Shown here: in pieces, positions 1 to 5,496 of the stretch | Numbering within the stretch: position 1 is the first letter of the stretch | Layout: each line of letters begins with the position of its first letter | Assembly: GCA_041588495.1 (NCBI GenBank) | Contig: JBFGWM010000198.1 | Location: 1 to 5,496, forward strand | DNA: 5,496 bases | From: JBFGWM01 sp041588495 | Lineage (GTDB): Bacteria; Pseudomonadota; Gammaproteobacteria; Pseudomonadales; JBFGWM01 | Direction: 5' to 3' | The notes under the pieces: generated by a model | What the model was told of the DNA's origin: nothing | The model's database searches: none | What the model saw: only the letters and a program-made list of their open reading frames with translations | Made by a program: the position numbers and the translations under genes

Positions 1-1
1 C

Positions 2-1528
2 CTGACCAAGACCAACGGCGGCACCCTCTCCATCGCCAGCAACGGGCGCGTCGAGAACACCGGGAGTGTCTCGTTCCAGGGCGCCCCCACGCTGCACACG
101 GTAACCGGCTCGGGCGCCGAGGAATTCCACAACAAAATGGGGGGCACCGTCACCTTCAACGGCGACGTGACCTTCAGCAACGCCATCTTCCGCAATGACG
201 GCATCGCCAACTTCAATAACGGCGTCGTGAACCTGCCCAATCCGATTCTCAACGGCACGCTGAACCTGTCGATGAGTTCGTTCAATCTTTCGGGCGCGAC
301 CATCGGTGGCACACTGAATACCTCCAACAATACTTCATTGAACCTGCTGGCCGGCACCGTCGACGTTTCCGGGCTCAATATCACCGATGACGGCTCCGGC
401 ATGCTGGTCCTGAACGGCGGCAACCTGGTCGCCAGCGGCGGTGGGACCTTCGCCCTGCCGGTGACCTTCCAGTCCGGGTCCGTCAGCGGCGGTGGCGCGC
501 TGACCTTCAGCGGCGGCATCGTGGTCCCGATGGGCGGCACGGTCGCTCTCGACGGCAGCATCACCACCAGCAATCTCACGGTGAATTCAGGTGGAACCCT
601 GAACCTGAACAGCGGCAGCCTCGCCATCACGCCGATGGGCAGCACCAACCTGGTCGGCGGTTCCAACCTCAACATCGCCAGCGGGGCGTCCTTCACACCG
701 GGACCGACCCTTGGCGTCAGCGGCACCCTCGCGCTGAACGGAAACGGCCTCAATCTCGCCGGCACCACTGTCACCGTACAGAACACCGGCATTCTCGACC
801 TGAGCGGCGCCACGGCCACAGTCAATGCGCTGGGCATCAACAACCTCGGCGCCCTGAAGGTGGTGGGGGCGACCCTCAATGTCACCAACTTCAACCAGAC
901 CGCCGGCTTCACCGACGTCACCAACGGCACCATGACCTCGCCGAATCCGTTGCTGTTCAATGGCGGCACGCTCAGGGGCAACAACGGCAACCTCAGCACG
1001 GTCAACATGGTCAGCGGGCTGTTGAGCGTCGGCCAATCCCCGGGAACGCTGAATTTCACCAACCTGACCCTGGGCGGCGCGTCCACGACGCTGTTCGAGC
1101 TTGCCGGCTATACGGCAGGCAGCCAGTACGACGTGATCAACGTCACCAACAATCTCGACATCCAGCCCGGTGCGACCATCCAGGTCACCACCCTGGGCGG
1201 GTTCTCGCCCTTCGTCGGCGTCCCGTTCAACGCGATGAGTTTCGGCACGCTTGGCGCGGGCACCGATTTCACCACCCAGAATGCGGCATTCCTGGTCAGC
1301 CGCGTGTTCGGCACCAACCAGATGCAGCTGGTTCCCGGTGGCACTACGGGTACGACGACGACCACGCCGAGCGTCCAGACCCAGATTCTTATCCTGGCGG
1401 ACAACTCCGGTCCGGGCGGTACGGAGCTTTCGGGACAGGGCGCCCAGGAAACGCCATCGGGCGAGGAAGGCGACTCCGTCCTCGAAGACGACGGCGCGTT
1501 CCAGGATCAGTTACTGCTCTGCGAGTAA
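2..1528 (+). CDS. Large beta-helix surface adhesin (filamentous-haemagglutinin-like), C-terminal part only
   Basis: The frame is open from the left edge of the window, so the Met at 137 is internal and the true start lies upstream. The visible 508 residues are rich in Gly, Asn, Thr, Ser and Leu, with short alternating strands such as GTLNLNSGSL and turns of the N-G/G-G type. This is the look of a right-handed parallel beta-helix passenger. Near visible residues 342-395 comes a block with SPGTLNF, then a YDVINV strand, then a GFSPFVG-x-PF segment. This block is commonly found near the end of autotransporter-type and two-partner-secreted repeats. A Thr-rich linker (about 444-457) and an acidic tail (473-508) follow. 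No beta-barrel follows, so secretion by a separate FhaC/ShlB-type transporter is more likely than classical autotransport. The protein is presumably exported and surface-associated. The only visible Cys is the second-last residue. The ligand and exact family are unknown. Confidence 0.72.
   Translation: MTKTNGGTLSIASNGRVENTGSVSFQGAPTLHTVTGSGAEEFHNKMGGTVTFNGDVTFSNAIFRNDGIANFNNGVVNLPNPILNGTLNLSMSSFNLSGATIGGTLNTSNNTSLNLLAGTVDVSGLNITDDGSGMLVLNGGNLVASGGGTFALPVTFQSGSVSGGGALTFSGGIVVPMGGTVALDGSITTSNLTVNSGGTLNLNSGSLAITPMGSTNLVGGSNLNIASGASFTPGPTLGVSGTLALNGNGLNLAGTTVTVQNTGILDLSGATATVNALGINNLGALKVVGATLNVTNFNQTAGFTDVTNGTMTSPNPLLFNGGTLRGNNGNLSTVNMVSGLLSVGQSPGTLNFTNLTLGGASTTLFELAGYTAGSQYDVINVTNNLDIQPGATIQVTTLGGFSPFVGVPFNAMSFGTLGAGTDFTTQNAAFLVSRVFGTNQMQLVPGGTTGTTTTTPSVQTQILILADNSGPGGTELSGQGAQETPSGEEGDSVLEDDGAFQDQLLLCE
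137..574 (+). repeat. Diverged internal repeat units in the adhesin (about 131 residues apart)
   Basis: Two protein segments share the pattern MGGTV-x3-G-x2-T-x-SN. They are encoded at 137-181 and 530-574, exactly 131 codons apart. Both are followed by a similar stretch of the form N-x-G, then Asn-rich strands. The DNA copies have diverged at many third positions, so this is an old protein-level duplication rather than a recent DNA repeat. A second, weaker pair shares NG-x4-PNP-x-L-x-NG, encoded near 218 and 923. These pairs support a modular beta-helix stalk. They were found by eye, so the unit boundaries are approximate. Confidence 0.4.
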
Positions 1529-1549
1529 CCCCTGCCTTGCGCGGCTGAG

Positions 1550-1579
1550 GGCGCGCGGGTCCCGACACCGGTTCGCGCC
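1550..1579. terminator. Possible stem-loop between the convergent adhesin and cyclase genes
   Basis: The 81-bp gap between the two convergent stop codons contains GGCGCG at 1550-1555 and its exact reverse complement CGCGCC at 1574-1579, separated by an 18-nt loop. A smaller perfect hairpin, CCCG-AATG-CGGG, follows just downstream. Neither has a T-tract on either strand, so this is not a canonical Rho-independent terminator. In GC-rich DNA such stems also arise by chance. Its position between two converging transcripts is the main argument in its favour. Confidence 0.2.
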
Positions 1580-1609
1580 ATGCCCCCGAATGCGGGCTCC
1601 GGCAGTCCA

Positions 1610-3838
1610 CTATTTCGTGGTGTGGGTGTAGACCCCGTCCCAGTCGTCGCCAGGCGGGTTTTCGCGGAAGTGCTCGATGCGGTCGATGTAGATGCTGTAG
1701 AGGACCATTTCCGGATTGCGGCTGCGCAGGTAACGCAGGGCCTTGTGCGCGTGAGCCCAGTCGCGGGCCCGGTAGCGTTCCAGGGCGTCGTTGTACTCGG
1801 CGATCTCGCGTAAAACGTGCTCCGGCGCCGCCTCCTTCTCGACAATCGGCTCGAAGATCACCACCGGTTCGGCCTTGCCCTTGACGCGCACCCGGTCCAG
1901 TTCCCGGTACACGAACTCGGGCGCGGCGGCGACCGTGTATTCGCTCACGATGTAGTGCACGCCGTATTGCTTGGTCAGGCCCTCGAGGCGCGAACCCAGG
2001 TTCACCGCATCGCCCATCACCGTGTACGCCATGCGGAACTCGGAACCCATGTTGCCGACGCTCATGGTGCCGGTGTTCACGCCGACACCCACCTGGATCG
2101 GCGGCCAGCCCTTGGACTCGAACTCCTCGCGCAGGCGCTCGGTGGCCCGCAACAACTCGAGACCCGCCTTGACCGCGTGGGGCGCATGGTCTGGATCACG
2201 CAGCGGCGCGCCCCAGAAGGCCATGATGGCGTCGCCCATGTACTTGTCGATGGTTCCCCGATGCTCGTGGATCACGCGCGTCATCGGCGTCAGGATCTCG
2301 TTCATGATCCGGGTGAGTTCGGCGGGCTCGAGCCCCTCGGACAGGGTGGTGAAACCGCGCACGTCCGAGAACAGCACGGTCATCTCGCGCGCCTCCCCCT
2401 CCAGGCCGAAGGACTGCGGACGCTCGCTCATCTCCTCCACCAGTTCCGGCGGCACGTAGTGGCCGAACACGTGGCCGAGCTTGCGTTTCTCGCGTTGCTC
2501 AAGGAAATACCCGAAGAACATGTTGGAGAACACCAGCGCCACGACCAGGAGCAGGATCTGGGCATAGTTCGTCGACAGGTTAAGCTCGTTCCAGGCGTAG
2601 AAGTTGATCGAGACCACTGCGAACAGGAAGATAAACGTCACCATCACGGCAAACACCGGGCGCACCGCCGGGGCGACGATCGAGAACAGGAGGCCGGTGA
2701 GGAGCAGACCGACAAACTCGATACCCTGCACGTACGCGGGGCGATGCTTGATGCGTTGCTCGAGGATTCCCGAAACCAGGTTGGTCTGGATCTCCACCCC
2801 GGGATAGACGTTTTGTACCGGTGTCGAACGCAGGTCCAGCAGTCCCGCGGCTGTGGTACCGATAATGACCACCGCGTTTTCGAGCACCGACGGCTCGACC
2901 TCGCCATTGAGCACGTCGGTCATGGACACGTAGGGAAAACTGCCCTGGCGACCCAGGAACGGCACCAGCACCCCACCCTCGGGATCCACGGGGATGTCCA
3001 TGCTCCCGATGCGGATGGCCTCGAGGCCAAAATTGACCGGTGCCCCCTCGTAACCGCCGGACACCACCAGTTCGACCGGGGGCGCACCGAGCACGAGGCG
3101 GACCACGGCCAGGGACAGGGACTCGTATACCTTGTCCCCGTACTTCACGAGCATCGGGAATCGCCGGAACTTGCCGTCGGTGTCCACCAGCGGGTTGTGG
3201 AAAAACCCGCCGCTAGGCACGGCGTCCTGCAGGATCGCCAGGTTCGCGCCGTAGCCGAAGTTCTCGACCAGGGGCAGCCTTTGCTGCTCCGGTGTGAGCA
3301 CCATGACCGGATCCGGCAGCTTTCCGGCCTGGATCGGTTGCCCGGCAACCATGTCGTCCGTGCCGAACCAGCCGAGAACCACGTTTCTCCCCTGCAGGCT
3401 GCGCGCGAACACGGCATCGAAATCGAGTTCCGGCGCCATGCGCATGAACTCCTCCATGTATACCGGGTCTTCACCGAGCGGGCCCTGGGCGAGCATTTCG
3501 AGCAGCGGCAGTCCCGAACTGGCGTCGGGTTCGGAGAATACGACGTCAAAGGCGAGCAGGCCGATCCCGTAATAATCGAAAAGCAGGTCGATCATGTATG
3601 CGAGGCGTTCACGCGGCCACGGCCAGCGCCCTTCCTGGGCGAGGCTCTTCTCGTCGATATCGAGCACCACGATGCTCTTGTCGACCCGGTTGGGCAGGTT
3701 CAGGTTGAGGCGCACGTCGTAGGCAATGTGCTCGAAGCTGTCGATCGCAGGAATACGCCACACGTAGGCGGAGTGCGCGAGGAACGCCAGGGTGATCAGC
3801 AGGTTCGCCAGGTGGCGCGGCAACTGCCTGATTTGCAT
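1610..3838 (-). CDS. CHASE2-domain membrane adenylate cyclase (class III, IIIb-like)
   Basis: This 742-residue protein is predicted to convert ATP to cAMP in the cytoplasm under control of an extracytoplasmic sensor. It begins with one membrane helix (about 8-26), followed by a CHASE2 domain (about 33-360) with typical IDEKSLAQEGRWPWPRERLA and PGVEIQTN signatures. Three membrane helices (about 371-392, 395-415, 424-446), a short linker and the cyclase domain (about 484-665) complete the core. Metal-binding Asp492 (FSDVRGFT) and Asp536 (GDAIMAFWG) are present. So are Lys532 for the base and Asn613 and Arg617 for the transition state (MGDAVNLGSRLEG). The position that is Asp in class IIIa enzymes is Thr606, giving the Lys/Thr pair of class IIIb cyclases, a group that includes bicarbonate-stimulated members. 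A 75-residue helical tail ends in PPGDDWDGVYTHTTK. The start ATG directly precedes the first helix, with a weak GGGA 9 nt upstream. The ligand is unknown. Confidence 0.93.
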   Translation of the reverse strand: MQIRQLPRHLANLLITLAFLAHSAYVWRIPAIDSFEHIAYDVRLNLNLPNRVDKSIVVLDIDEKSLAQEGRWPWPRERLAYMIDLLFDYYGIGLLAFDVVFSEPDASSGLPLLEMLAQGPLGEDPVYMEEFMRMAPELDFDAVFARSLQGRNVVLGWFGTDDMVAGQPIQAGKLPDPVMVLTPEQQRLPLVENFGYGANLAILQDAVPSGGFFHNPLVDTDGKFRRFPMLVKYGDKVYESLSLAVVRLVLGAPPVELVVSGGYEGAPVNFGLEAIRIGSMDIPVDPEGGVLVPFLGRQGSFPYVSMTDVLNGEVEPSVLENAVVIIGTTAAGLLDLRSTPVQNVYPGVEIQTNLVSGILEQRIKHRPAYVQGIEFVGLLLTGLLFSIVAPAVRPVFAVMVTFIFLFAVVSINFYAWNELNLSTNYAQILLLVVALVFSNMFFGYFLEQREKRKLGHVFGHYVPPELVEEMSERPQSFGLEGEAREMTVLFSDVRGFTTLSEGLEPAELTRIMNEILTPMTRVIHEHRGTIDKYMGDAIMAFWGAPLRDPDHAPHAVKAGLELLRATERLREEFESKGWPPIQVGVGVNTGTMSVGNMGSEFRMAYTVMGDAVNLGSRLEGLTKQYGVHYIVSEYTVAAAPEFVYRELDRVRVKGKAEPVVIFEPIVEKEAAPEHVLREIAEYNDALERYRARDWAHAHKALRYLRSRNPEMVLYSIYIDRIEHFRENPPGDDWDGVYTHTTK

Positions 3839-3952
3839 GTGGACGAATCCCGGTCCTGTGAATGCGACGGCGCGGACACGCGCACCTTCCTTCGCGGCGA
3901 TCGGCCGCCAATGGTTATAATCTTAATTCAGCCCCGGGTTTTGTGTTACCAG
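3839..3952. promoter_or_regulatory. Divergent intergenic region between cyclase and Nudix genes
   Basis: These 114 bp separate two genes transcribed away from each other, so both promoters should lie here or nearby. The region contains an AT-rich island (about 3914-3930) in otherwise GC-rich DNA. It also has a perfect 5-bp stem, GCGCG-GACA-CGCGC, at 3870-3883, and a CCCGGG just before the Nudix start. No convincing minus-strand promoter for the cyclase could be assigned: the minus strand of the AT island offers only weak -10-like hexamers without a matching -35. Confidence 0.55.
3891..3921 (+). promoter_or_regulatory. Putative sigma-70 promoter for the Nudix gene
   Basis: A consensus -10 hexamer, TATAAT, lies at 3916-3921. 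The -35 is poor: the best candidate, TTCGCG at 3891-3896, needs a 19-bp spacer. A TG lies upstream of the -10, but one base too far out for a perfect extended -10. Transcription would begin near 3928 and give a leader of about 25 nt before the ATG at 3953. The AT-rich island around it stands out against the local GC-rich background. Confidence 0.5.
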
Positions 3953-4495
3953 ATGAAATTCTGTACCCAGTGTGGAAGCGGCCTCGAACTGCGTGTGCCG
4001 GAGGGCGACGATCGCGAACGCTACGTGTGCCGGTCCTGCGGCCACGTGCACTACCAGAACCCGCGTATCGTCGCCGGGTGCCTTCCGGTCCACGACGGAC
4101 AGGTGTTGCTGTGCCGTCGCGCAATCGAACCGCGCAAAGGATTCTGGACGGTTCCCGCCGGTTTCATGGAGAACGGGGAGACCGTCGAACAGGCGGCGCT
4201 GCGCGAGACCCTGGAGGAAGCCTGCGCGCGGGTCGAACTCGATGGCATCTACGCCATGTTCAGCCTGCCGCACATCAGCCAGGTCTACGTGTTCTTTCGC
4301 GGTCACCTGGAAACGCCGGAGTTCGGCGTCGGTGACGAGTCCCTGGAGGTGAAGCTGTTCACGGAAGAGGAAATCCCCTGGCAGGAACTGGCCTTCCCCA
4401 CCATCAACCAGACACTGCGGTTCTACTTCGAGGACCGCGTGACCGGCGATTACCCGGTGCGCTCCCGGGAAATCGGTCCGTACCGACCGCGCTGA
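3953..4495 (+). CDS. Nudix hydrolase with N-terminal zinc ribbon
   Basis: This 180-residue cytoplasmic protein belongs to the Nudix superfamily, which hydrolyses nucleoside diphosphates linked to another moiety. The N-terminus has a four-cysteine zinc ribbon: Cys4, Cys7, Cys26 and Cys29, followed by HYQNPR. A Nudix fold follows, with the Nudix box at 70-92: Gly70, Glu76, Arg84-Glu85 and Glu88-Glu89 match G-x5-E-x7-RE-U-x-EE-x-G-U, except that Cys91 replaces the late Gly. The metal-binding glutamates are intact, so it should be active. The preceding strand, GFWTVPAGFMENGE, is typical of this zinc-ribbon subgroup, related in architecture to NudC-type enzymes but lacking the larger NudC N-terminus. 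The substrate cannot be told from sequence. The ATG at 3953 is chosen because the Cys4 ribbon begins four residues in; no clear Shine-Dalgarno precedes it. The open frame continues far upstream only because it runs antisense to the cyclase. Confidence 0.92.
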   Translation: MKFCTQCGSGLELRVPEGDDRERYVCRSCGHVHYQNPRIVAGCLPVHDGQVLLCRRAIEPRKGFWTVPAGFMENGETVEQAALRETLEEACARVELDGIYAMFSLPHISQVYVFFRGHLETPEFGVGDESLEVKLFTEEEIPWQELAFPTINQTLRFYFEDRVTGDYPVRSREIGPYRPR

Positions 4496-4502
4496 AACGG
4501 GA

Positions 4503-4991
4503 TCAGGGTTCCGACCCCGGTGGACGGCCACGCCCGCGTTGCGGGTCGTAGAGCGCAACCGAGAGGACCAGCAACCCCACCCCGGCGCAGAGCAGGAACC
4601 CGTCGATCAGCGAGATACCCGGAACCAGCACGGATTCCCCGGGATCCCGGGGATCATGGAACACCCGCTGCCGCGGCCGCTCCATGTACTCGTAAAGCAG
4701 TTCCTGCATGGTCTCCTGGCGGTAAAACATGTCGTGGGCGCCAATGCCGAAGCGGGAACCGTCGTAGGCGGTTCCAGCCACTTCGTAGCGATACCGGACT
4801 TCGAGAAAGTACGCGCGCTGGCCGCGCGAATAGGCGCCCCGGCGGAATCCCGCCTCAATGATTTCCCCTTCCACCGCGGGCCAGGCGTAACTGGGAAAGG
4901 CCCGTATCGCGTTCCAGCCCCCGGCGGAGATGCAGATCAGTCCGAGGGCCAGGCCCGCCAGCGGGCCAGCACGCGGGAAGCGTTCAGCCAC
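4503..4991 (-). CDS. DUF3592-like two-helix membrane protein
   Basis: This 162-residue protein has an N-terminal membrane helix (about 9-28), a soluble beta-rich middle, and a second helix (about 126-148) followed by a short basic tail. The middle has the DUF3592 pattern: W-P-x-V-x-G-x-I near residue 37, a Y-F-L-E-V-R-Y-R-Y-E-V strand near 61-71, a G-x-x-Y-x-G-S turn, and an HDPRDPGESVLVPG segment (112-125) just before the second helix, matching the family's usual YDP-x-NP-x-x-S-V-L. The family has no established function. The middle region probably lies outside the cytoplasm. The start is GTG at 4991, the only start between an in-frame TGA at 5004-5006 and the first helix; the ribosome-binding site is weak. 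It is the last gene of the leftward operon, 41 bp after the YqfO-like gene, and stops 7 bp from the Nudix stop codon. Confidence 0.8.
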   Translation of the reverse strand: MAERFPRAGPLAGLALGLICISAGGWNAIRAFPSYAWPAVEGEIIEAGFRRGAYSRGQRAYFLEVRYRYEVAGTAYDGSRFGIGAHDMFYRQETMQELLYEYMERPRQRVFHDPRDPGESVLVPGISLIDGFLLCAGVGLLVLSVALYDPQRGRGRPPGSEP

Positions 4992-5004
4992 GGGCTTCGG
5001 GGCT

Positions 5005-5031
5005 CAGCTGCCGGGCGACGCCCGCCACCTG
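5005..5031 (-). other. Intercistronic hairpin between YqfO-like and DUF3592 genes
   Basis: Read on the minus strand, directly after the YqfO-like stop codon, the sequence can fold into a 12-position stem with a GTC loop. Arms 5020-5031 and 5005-5016 pair at 10 of 12 positions, with two symmetric G-G mismatches. The inner five pairs (CGGGC/GCCCG) are perfect. No U-tract follows, so it is not a standard terminator. It fills most of the 41-bp gap and may set the relative level of the two genes through partial termination, mRNA processing or 3'-end protection. Chance folding in GC-rich DNA is possible. Confidence 0.4.
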
Positions 5032-5032
5032 C

Positions 5033-5374
5033 TCAGGCTCCGTGTCTGGGGACGTTGACCAGTTCGATCACGTCGAATGCAGGCTCCTCGAAGGGATGTG
5101 CCAGGCGCAATGCGGCGACGGCCGCCGCCAGCTTCTCGCCGACACACACCATTTCCACGCGGTACTCGGGAATGGTCTCGATGTTCCCCCGCTCGCCGAC
5201 ATGGGGATGAGACCCTTCCAGCGGCCTGAACTGGCCCCGCCCCTCGACCTGCCAGGCGCAACAGTCATATTCGCCGAGGCGTCCGGCGCCAGCCTGGAAC
5301 ATCGCGTCCTTGACGCCCTCCAGGTGGTCCTCCGGCACGAACACCACGATCTTGTAGTTCTTTTCATCAAACAT
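5033..5374 (-). CDS. Stand-alone YqfO/NIF3-type domain protein
   Basis: This 113-residue protein matches the small proteins annotated as YqfO family or 'NGG1p-interacting factor NIF3', which correspond to the PII/CutA-like domain inserted in larger NIF3 (DUF34) proteins. Signatures are KIVVFVPEDHLEGVKDAMFQAGAGRLGEYD split across residues 8-37, the YDCCAWQ motif (36-42), GQFRPLEGSHP (47-57), IPEYRVEMVC (68-77) and HPFEEPAFDV (93-102). The length is near the usual ~105 residues, so this is a complete stand-alone copy and not a broken NIF3. The biochemical role is not established; the fold suggests small-molecule or metal binding in an oligomer. The ATG at 5374 is preferred over a start at 5479 because homology begins there, an AGGA lies 8 nt upstream, and the longer frame overlaps the CDGSH gene. 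Confidence 0.9.
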   Translation of the reverse strand: MFDEKNYKIVVFVPEDHLEGVKDAMFQAGAGRLGEYDCCAWQVEGRGQFRPLEGSHPHVGERGNIETIPEYRVEMVCVGEKLAAAVAALRLAHPFEEPAFDVIELVNVPRHGA

Positions 5375-5382
5375 CGGATTGT

Positions 5383-5386
5383 TCCT
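5383..5386 (-). promoter_or_regulatory. Ribosome binding site of the YqfO-like gene
   Basis: AGGA on the minus strand sits 8 nt before the ATG at 5374, in the 22-bp gap after the CDGSH stop codon. It is the clearest Shine-Dalgarno in the window and decides the start in favour of the 113-residue protein. Confidence 0.7.
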
Positions 5387-5396
5387 GTGCCGGTCT

Positions 5397-5496
5397 TCAA
5401 ACGTCCCGCGGATTGCGGATGAACTCGCGAATGAGCTGGCCCGCGGACTTGCCGTCGTTCTTGTTGTGGCTGCCGTCACAGAACGGCGGGTTGCCG
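5397..5496 (-). CDS. CDGSH iron-sulfur domain protein, C-terminal fragment cut by window edge
   Basis: Translating the minus strand back from TGA at 5397-5399 gives 32 residues running off the right edge, beginning GNPPFCDGSHNKNDG. The P-x-C-D-G-S-H core (NPPFCDGSH) is the signature of CDGSH proteins, which bind a 2Fe-2S cluster through three Cys and this His. The Cys and His of the core are seen here; the other two Cys (usually C-x-C about ten residues earlier) would lie beyond the window. A short tail, SAGQLIREFIRNPRDV, follows. The protein is probably cytoplasmic, with a redox or cluster-related role, but its specific function is unknown. It lies 22 bp upstream of the YqfO-like gene on the same strand, suggesting co-transcription. 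Because it is partial, its length and number of CDGSH motifs cannot be judged. Confidence 0.82.
   Translation of the reverse strand, partial: GNPPFCDGSHNKNDGKSAGQLIREFIRNPRDV

Noticed and set aside
587..1036. Minus-strand frame opposite the adhesin
   Set aside because: It is a low-complexity shadow of the repetitive coding strand, with no start context or known motif.
3857..3872. TGTGA half-site upstream of the cyclase, considered as a CRP/cAMP feedback site
   Set aside because: The partner half after a 6-bp spacer is CGGCG and not TCACA, so the palindrome is missing.
1817..3952. A very long plus-strand open frame antisense to the cyclase, apparently fused to the Nudix gene
   Set aside because: Its codons are exact reverse complements of the cyclase codons. 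It stays open only because the cyclase avoids TTA, CTA and TCA. The translation is His/Arg/Val-rich with no recognisable domain, and the Nudix homology starts cleanly at 3953.
4506..4517. Small hairpin GGGT-TCCG-ACCC at the end of the DUF3592 gene, considered as a bidirectional terminator
   Set aside because: The stem has only 4 bp, lies inside coding sequence, and has no T-tract on either side.
3923..4558. Minus-strand frame of 211 codons opposite the Nudix gene
   Set aside because: It is antisense to a gene with clear zinc-ribbon and Nudix motifs and has no domain signature of its own.
5375..5479. N-terminal extension of the YqfO-like protein to an ATG at 5479
   Set aside because: The extension is Thr/Ser/Arg-rich and overlaps the CDGSH coding frame. 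The clear AGGA ribosome site and family homology both favour the ATG at 5374.

Overview
The window is GC-rich, gene-dense bacterial chromosome, most consistent with a gammaproteobacterium, perhaps a Chromatiales/Ectothiorhodospiraceae-like lineage. That placement is an inference from GC bias, gene families and Gram-negative surface-protein style; there is no rRNA or other firm phylogenetic marker. I see no tRNA, rRNA, CRISPR array, insertion sequence or attachment site.

Layout. (1) Bases 1-1528, plus strand: the C-terminal 508 residues of a large Asn/Gly/Thr-rich beta-helix surface protein (filamentous-haemagglutinin or autotransporter-passenger style) whose start lies upstream of the window. 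It has no outer-membrane barrel and ends in an acidic tail with a single, penultimate Cys. (2) Bases 1610-3838, minus strand, convergent with it: a complete 742-residue membrane-bound CHASE2-domain class III adenylate cyclase with intact metal and transition-state residues and the Lys/Thr base-recognition pair typical of class IIIb enzymes. (3) Bases 3839-3952: a divergent intergenic region with a perfect TATAAT on the plus strand. (4) Bases 3953-4495, plus strand: a 180-residue Nudix hydrolase with an N-terminal four-Cys zinc ribbon. (5) Bases 4503-5496, minus strand: a probable operon read right to left, made of a CDGSH iron-sulfur protein (only its last 32 codons are in the window), a stand-alone 113-residue YqfO/NIF3-type domain protein, and a two-helix DUF3592 membrane protein. 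Only 7 bp separate the Nudix and DUF3592 stop codons.

How the genes relate. The cyclase probably senses something in the periplasm through CHASE2 and makes cAMP in the cytoplasm. Its position tail-to-tail with a large secreted adhesin-like protein suggests, but does not prove, a shared theme of surface behaviour. The Nudix gene and the CDGSH-YqfO-DUF3592 operon look like housekeeping or small accessory genes. Nothing here proves a new system. The points most worth a second look are the adhesin's tail and internal repeats, the cyclase-adhesin pairing, the CDGSH-YqfO-DUF3592 gene set, and an intercistronic hairpin inside that operon.
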